A DNA stretch of 64,000 nt from NCBI GenBank assembly GCA_023388435.1, contig JAEWGG010000037.1, forward strand, positions 1-64,000. Reading direction: 5' to 3'. This document shows, one piece after another, positions 60,696 through 64,000 of this stretch; the first letter of the stretch is position 1, and each line of letters starts with the position of its first letter. Source of the stretch: Bacillota bacterium (GTDB taxonomy: Bacteria; Bacillota; Clostridia; Saccharofermentanales; Fastidiosipilaceae). Under the pieces are notes generated by a model. That model was not told the DNA's origin. It did no database searches and was given only the letters and a program-made list of their open reading frames with translations. A program made the position numbers and the translations under genes.

Positions 60696-60815
60696 AAAAA
60701 ATCCCTCATGCCAGAAACAGGCATGAGGGACGAACACACTACGTGTAGTATACACAAGCTATCCGCGTCCTCGGCAGGCGATAAACTTACGCCGGAGCAC
60801 CTGCTGTCTCTGGTC
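60696..60815 (-). ncRNA. L10 ribosomal protein leader with attenuator
   Basis: On the minus strand GACCAGAGACAGCAGGTG (60798-60815) and CGCCTGCCGAGG (about 60769-60780) form the helix and kink-turn parts typical of L10 leaders. ACTACACGTAGT follows. A terminator, CCCTCATGCC/GGCATGAGGG (60720-60729 and 60703-60712) with ATTTTTTAT, ends just before the rplJ ribosome site. L10-L12 binding should favour termination, so this is feedback control of rplJL. Confidence 0.88.
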
Positions 60816-60869
60816 ACGATTTATAAATTTAGCAGACCTGACCTCGTGGGTCAAGCCCTCTCCAGCAGC

Positions 60870-61559
60870 TTAGACGCGGCTGGGGTTGATGCGCACCGCC
60901 GGACCCATGGTCGAGCAGAGCGTGGCAGACTTCACATACTGGCCCTTGGCGGCGGACGGCTTGGCCTTAATGATGGCATCCATCAGTACGCGGTAGTTCT
61001 CATAGAGCTTCTCCGCACCGAAGGAAACCTTGCCGATCGGGCAGTGAATGATATTGGACTTGTCCAGACGGTACTCAATCTTACCGGCCTTGGCATCGTT
61101 CACGGCCTGGGTCACATCATTCGTGACCGTGCCCGCTTTGGGGTTCGGCATCAGGCCCTTGGGACCCAGGACGCGGCCCAGACGGCCAACCAGACCCATC
61201 ATGTCCGGCGTGGCGATGACCACGTCGAAGTCAAACCAGTTCTCGCCCTGGATCTTCTTCACGAGGTCGTCAGAACCAACGAACTCAGCGCCAGCGGCCT
61301 GGGCCTCATCGGCCTTCGTGCCCTTGGCAAAAACCAGGACGCGCATGCTGCGGCCCGTACCGTTCGGCAGGACGACCGCACCACGGACCTGCTGGTCGGC
61401 GTGGCGGGAGTCAACACCCAGACGGACGTGCAGCTCCACGCTCTCATCAAACTTTGCCGGAGCGGACTTGAGCGCCAATTCGATGGCTTCCTTGGCCTCG
61501 TAGGTCCGGGAGCGCTCGATGTTCTTCGCAGCTTCCAGATACTTCTTGCCTCTCTTCAT
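60870..61559 (-). CDS. rplA: 50S ribosomal protein L1
   Basis: A 229-residue primary rRNA-binding protein. MKRGKKYLEAAKNIERSRTY starts it; GRLGRVLGPKGLMPNPKAGTV is the L1 signature; it ends ATLCSTMGPAVRINP. It follows rplK by 15 bases and is separated from rplJ by the L10 leader. Confidence 0.98.
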   Translation of the reverse strand: MKRGKKYLEAAKNIERSRTYEAKEAIELALKSAPAKFDESVELHVRLGVDSRHADQQVRGAVVLPNGTGRSMRVLVFAKGTKADEAQAAGAEFVGSDDLVKKIQGENWFDFDVVIATPDMMGLVGRLGRVLGPKGLMPNPKAGTVTNDVTQAVNDAKAGKIEYRLDKSNIIHCPIGKVSFGAEKLYENYRVLMDAIIKAKPSAAKGQYVKSATLCSTMGPAVRINPSRV

Positions 61560-61574
61560 CTCTTACCTCCCGAC

Positions 61575-62000
61575 TCAGTCCTCGACGACGATGCCCATGC
61601 TCCTGGCCGTACCCGCCACCATGCGGGCACAGGCCTCCAGGGAGCCTGCATTCGTGTCGACGAGCTTGGTCTCTGCAATCTTCAGGCAGTCCGCCATGCT
61701 CACCTTAGCCACCTTATCGCGGTTCGGCTTCGCGGAAGCCTTCTCCAGCTTACAGGCGTTCTTCAGCAGCACGGGTACCGGCGGAGTCTTCGTGATGAAA
61801 GAATAGCTGTGGTCCGCATAGACCGTAATGACGACGGGGATAATCAGTCCCGCATCCTTCGCAGTTCTCTCATTGAATTCCTTGACGAAGCCGGCGATGT
61901 TGATGCCGTGCTGGCCAAGGGCTGGTCCTACCGGTGGTGCCGGGGTCGCTTTACCTGCAGGAATCTGCAGCTTTACATATCCGGTGATCTTTTTAGCCAA
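61575..62000 (-). CDS. rplK: 50S ribosomal protein L11 (TTG start)
   Basis: A 141-residue protein, exactly the family length when started at the TTG at 62000 (read as MAKKITGYVKLQIPAGKATP). GGGAGG lies 8 bases before the TTG; a GTG three codons upstream would overlap the ribosome site. The PPVGPALGQHGINI motif that binds the GTPase-centre rRNA is present. It has its own promoter between nusG and rplK. Confidence 0.96.
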   Translation of the reverse strand: MAKKITGYVKLQIPAGKATPAPPVGPALGQHGINIAGFVKEFNERTAKDAGLIIPVVITVYADHSYSFITKTPPVPVLLKNACKLEKASAKPNRDKVAKVSMADCLKIAETKLVDTNAGSLEACARMVAGTARSMGIVVED

Positions 62001-62059
62001 GATTACCACCTCCCAAAATTTATTTGCACGGCCCTATCCATGGGCCGAACATGGCGAAT

Positions 62060-62088
62060 AATGTACGCGAATACCGTCTTCTTGTCAA
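62060..62088 (-). promoter_or_regulatory. Promoter of rplK-rplA
   Basis: On the minus strand TTGACA (62083-62088), 17 bases and TACATT (62060-62065). The leader then forms CGGCCC/GGGCCG around a 7-base loop (about 62031-62050) before the rplK ribosome site, a possible L1- or L11-responsive structure. Confidence 0.78.
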
Positions 62089-62091
62089 CTC

Positions 62092-62685
62092 TTATTGCAC
62101 AAAACGAATGACCTGTGTGAAGTCCAGCTCAACGGGGGTCTCGCGGCCAAACATATTGACCAGGACACGGACCTTCTTCTTCTCGCTGGAAATACCATCG
62201 ACAACGCCGACAAAACTCTCCAGAGGGCCGTTGATGACTTTAACAGAGTCGCCCACACCATAGTCAACGACTGGAACCCACTCGTTGACCATACCCATCG
62301 TGGCCAATTCCTCGTCGGTCAGGGGGACGGGACGGGAATTCGGACCCACAAAGCCCGTGACTCCACGGGTGTTGCGCACAATGTACCAGATCTCATCCGT
62401 GAGCAGCATCTTCACGAGCACATATCCTGGATACTTCTTCCGGAGTACTGTCTTGCGCTTGCCATCCTTAATTTCCAGCTGCTCCTCCATCGGGATGGTG
62501 ATTTCCTGGATATAGTCGTGGATGTCACGGTTTTCAACGATCTGCTCCAGGGTCGCCTTCACCTTATTCTCATAACCTGAATAAGTGTGAATGACGTACC
62601 AGAGCGCCTCCTCTTCGGGATCGCGCTCCTCATTGGGCACATAGACCTCTTCCTGTAGCTCTTCTCGATTCAAGTCATCCGTCAT
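62092..62685 (-). CDS. nusG: Transcription termination/antitermination factor NusG
   Basis: A 197-residue factor. The NGN domain begins after an acidic N-terminal extension of about 25 residues (ALWYVIHTYSGYENKV), with KKYPGYVLVKM and WYIVRNTRGVTGFVG; the KOW domain is VGDSVKVINGPLESFVGVVD. The ATG at 62685 (MTDDLNREEL) is preceded by GAGGGAG. It lies 26 bases after secE. Confidence 0.97.
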   Translation of the reverse strand: MTDDLNREELQEEVYVPNEERDPEEEALWYVIHTYSGYENKVKATLEQIVENRDIHDYIQEITIPMEEQLEIKDGKRKTVLRKKYPGYVLVKMLLTDEIWYIVRNTRGVTGFVGPNSRPVPLTDEELATMGMVNEWVPVVDYGVGDSVKVINGPLESFVGVVDGISSEKKKVRVLVNMFGRETPVELDFTQVIRFVQ

Positions 62686-62711
62686 GGATCGCTCCCTCAC
62701 TGCGGTCAGAA

Positions 62712-63107
62712 TTAGTCCGCCTTGCTGCCGCTCGTCGTTGCACCCGTATTCTGGGATGCCGAAGGCTGGGACTCGCTTGCCGCCCCGCTCCCCTCGGTCT
62801 GCTGCGAACTCGCTGAGCTGCTGATCGGGGTCTGGACCGCCGCCGCGCCCTTATGATCGTAGAAGCCGGCCGCTGTCAGGGACTGGTTGACGATGGTGTC
62901 CACGGCAAAAATCAGTAACGCCGAGGCGATGATAATCGCGAAGACAATGGCCGCCGACTGCTTCATCTTCTGCTTGTCCGGCCAGACAACCAGCTTCAGC
63001 TCCCCGCGGAGTTCACGGAAGAAGTTGGCGACGCGGGAAGTAAAACCCTTGCCATCCTTCTTGCTGTTCTTCACCTGTTTCGTCTGCTTCTCTGTCTGCT
63101 TGGACAT
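62712..63107 (-). CDS. secE: Preprotein translocase subunit SecE with long C-terminal tail
   Basis: A 131-residue SecE. The cytoplasmic amphipathic part VANFFRELRGELKLVVWPDK and the single helix (about 50-72) are typical. About 50 further residues after the helix are Ser/Ala/Gln/Gly-rich and should be extracytoplasmic, whereas most SecE proteins end shortly after the helix. It lies between rpmG and nusG. Confidence 0.94.
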   Translation of the reverse strand: MSKQTEKQTKQVKNSKKDGKGFTSRVANFFRELRGELKLVVWPDKQKMKQSAAIVFAIIIASALLIFAVDTIVNQSLTAAGFYDHKGAAAVQTPISSSASSQQTEGSGAASESQPSASQNTGATTSGSKAD

Positions 63108-63140
63108 GGACTCGTCCTCTCTCCAAGTCGCTGATAAAAA

Positions 63141-63305
63141 TCAGCGCGTCTCCTTGTGGACCGTGTGACGCTTACAGAAGGGGCAGTACTTCTTCAGTTC
63201 AAGGCGATCCGTATGCTTCTTCTTATTCTTCTTGCTGGTGTAGTTGCGCTGCTTGCACTCCTCACACGCGAGAATAATCTTCTCTCTAGCTCCTGCTTTG
63301 GCCAT
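63141..63305 (-). CDS. rpmG: 50S ribosomal protein L33
   Basis: A 54-residue protein beginning MAKAGAREKIILACEECKQR, with the zinc-binding pairs CEEC and CPFC intact, so this is the zinc-containing form. ACGGAGG precedes the ATG. It is the first gene of rpmG-secE-nusG. Confidence 0.97.
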   Translation of the reverse strand: MAKAGAREKIILACEECKQRNYTSKKNKKKHTDRLELKKYCPFCKRHTVHKETR

Positions 63306-63364
63306 GATGGCACCTCCGTATCATTCTTTTGTACAAAAAAATAACGCGTCTAGCGCGGTACTTA

Positions 63365-63393
63365 AGGCTAGCACAGTCCTCGTTCTCTGTCAA
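63365..63393 (-). promoter_or_regulatory. Promoter of rpmG-secE-nusG
   Basis: On the minus strand TTGACA (63388-63393), 17 bases and TAGCCT (63365-63370), with TGTGC before the -10. It begins just after the RNase J terminator. Confidence 0.78.
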
Positions 63394-63396
63394 GAT

Positions 63397-63456
63397 AAAA
63401 AGTCCGCCCCCTCCGCCTCCAGCGCTCAGAAAGAGCTGCTGGAGTGGACGGGGACT
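63397..63456 (-). terminator. Terminator of the RNase J gene
   Basis: On the minus strand AGTCC (63452-63456) pairs with GGACT (63401-63405), and inside it CTCCAGC pairs with GCTGGAG, followed by TTTTTATC. It lies directly after the stop codon. Confidence 0.8.
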
Positions 63457-63461
63457 GTGAC

Positions 63462-64000
63462 TCAGACTTCCAGGATGGAAATGAGGAGGACGGGGCGGCG
63501 CTTGGACTGGCGGTAGACGATCTGCCGCAGGGCCTCGCGCAGGCGGCCCTCCATGATGGGCCGTGAAGGTTTCTTATCGAGCTCAGCGAAGCCGGCAAAG
63601 ATCTGCTGTACCTGGCGCTGAATCTCCCGGGTCAGCTTCGGCATCTCCGCAGGATAGGCAAAACCACTGGCCTTGACCCCCACCTCAGCACAGAGCTTGC
63701 CCGTTTTCTTGCTACAGGCCACAGCCAGCTGCAAGACGCCATCGTCCGAGAGACTCAGGCGCTGCTCCAGGATCTGCCAGTCCACGGTCGACTGGGGGGA
63801 GCCGTCAATCAGCACGGCCCCCGCCGTGACATAGCCTGCTATGCGGGCGGACTTGCGGTCACACTCGAAGATGTCCCCATTGTTGAGGATGTAGATGTGA
63901 TCCATGGGCAGGCCCAGCTTGTTGGCCATCTGGGCGTGCATATAGAGGTGGCGGTACTCGCCGTGCCCAGGCACGAAGTACTGCGGTTTGATCAGCTGGT
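63462..64000 (-). CDS. rnjA: Ribonuclease J, C-terminal part
   Basis: The gene enters from the right edge, so its start is missing; about 178 residues are visible. The metallo-beta-lactamase end is recognisable as QLIKPQYFVPGHGEYRHLYMH, with the conserved HGEYRH motif, followed by the RNase J C-terminal domain (ISILEV at the end). RNase J is a 5'-3' exo/endonuclease of mRNA turnover in Firmicutes. Whether this is J1 or J2 cannot be told from this fragment. Confidence 0.9.
   Translation of the reverse strand, partial: QLIKPQYFVPGHGEYRHLYMHAQMANKLGLPMDHIYILNNGDIFECDRKSARIAGYVTAGAVLIDGSPQSTVDWQILEQRLSLSDDGVLQLAVACSKKTGKLCAEVGVKASGFAYPAEMPKLTREIQRQVQQIFAGFAELDKKPSRPIMEGRLREALRQIVYRQSKRRPVLLISILEV

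Overview
The window reads as chromosome of an anaerobic, GC-rich Clostridia-type Firmicute (roughly 60% GC by eye). The evidence is the Firmicute gene order (comM-dprA-topA-trmFO, rimP-nusA-rnpM-ylxQ-infB-rbfA, the recJ/relA pair), RNase J, the YfmF/YfmH pair, a trimeric [FeFe]-hydrogenase and a purine/allantoin-type fermentation cluster. No species can be named from the sequence. Almost every gene is on the minus strand; only a DacA-like gene, ychF and a MobA-like gene are on the plus strand. I see no insertion sequence, prophage, integrase or CRISPR array.

Layout. 1-8,000: a selenium-associated purine-catabolism cluster, read on the minus strand as ridA, pucR, ygeX, ygeW, ygeY, carbamate kinase and the start of ygfK. 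YgeX makes 2-aminoacrylate, RidA clears it, YgeW and carbamate kinase handle carbamoyl groups and ATP, and PucR is the likely regulator. A perfect CRP-type dyad lies upstream of ygeX and a structured RNA leader upstream of ygfK. 8,200-20,500: a catalytically degenerate DacA-like membrane protein, a complete oppABCDF peptide importer and an Xaa-Pro peptidase, then a lower-GC stretch with an orphan membrane protein. OppC carries an apparent complete seven-bladed RCC1-like propeller inserted in its first external loop.

20,500-35,000: yqeG, tRNA-Pro, lgt, then the translation/maturation superoperon (rimP to yfmH) with two neighbouring gene fusions, NrnA-TruB and RibF-YfmF, and an attenuator just ahead of rimP. 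35,000-39,000: hydCBA, an electron-bifurcating type [FeFe]-hydrogenase, behind a near-consensus promoter with a dyad operator. 39,000-49,200: tgt, queA, a DUF624 protein, trmFO, topA, dprA and comM. 49,200-57,200: ychF, a TraX-family protein, rel, recJ, rpsU and a MobA/MocA-like nucleotidyltransferase. 57,200-64,000: secDF, rplL, rplJ (with an L10 leader), rplA, rplK, nusG, secE, rpmG and the 3' part of RNase J.

The metabolic picture is fermentation of peptides (Opp, Xaa-Pro peptidase) and purine-derived nitrogen compounds, with reducing power disposed of through the bifurcating hydrogenase. The most unusual items are the OppC propeller, the active-site-less DacA homologue with a repeated tail motif, the two adjacent fusions, and several regulatory structures (ygfK leader, three 10-bp-spaced GACAAAA repeats between comM and ychF, and the hydC and oppA dyads).
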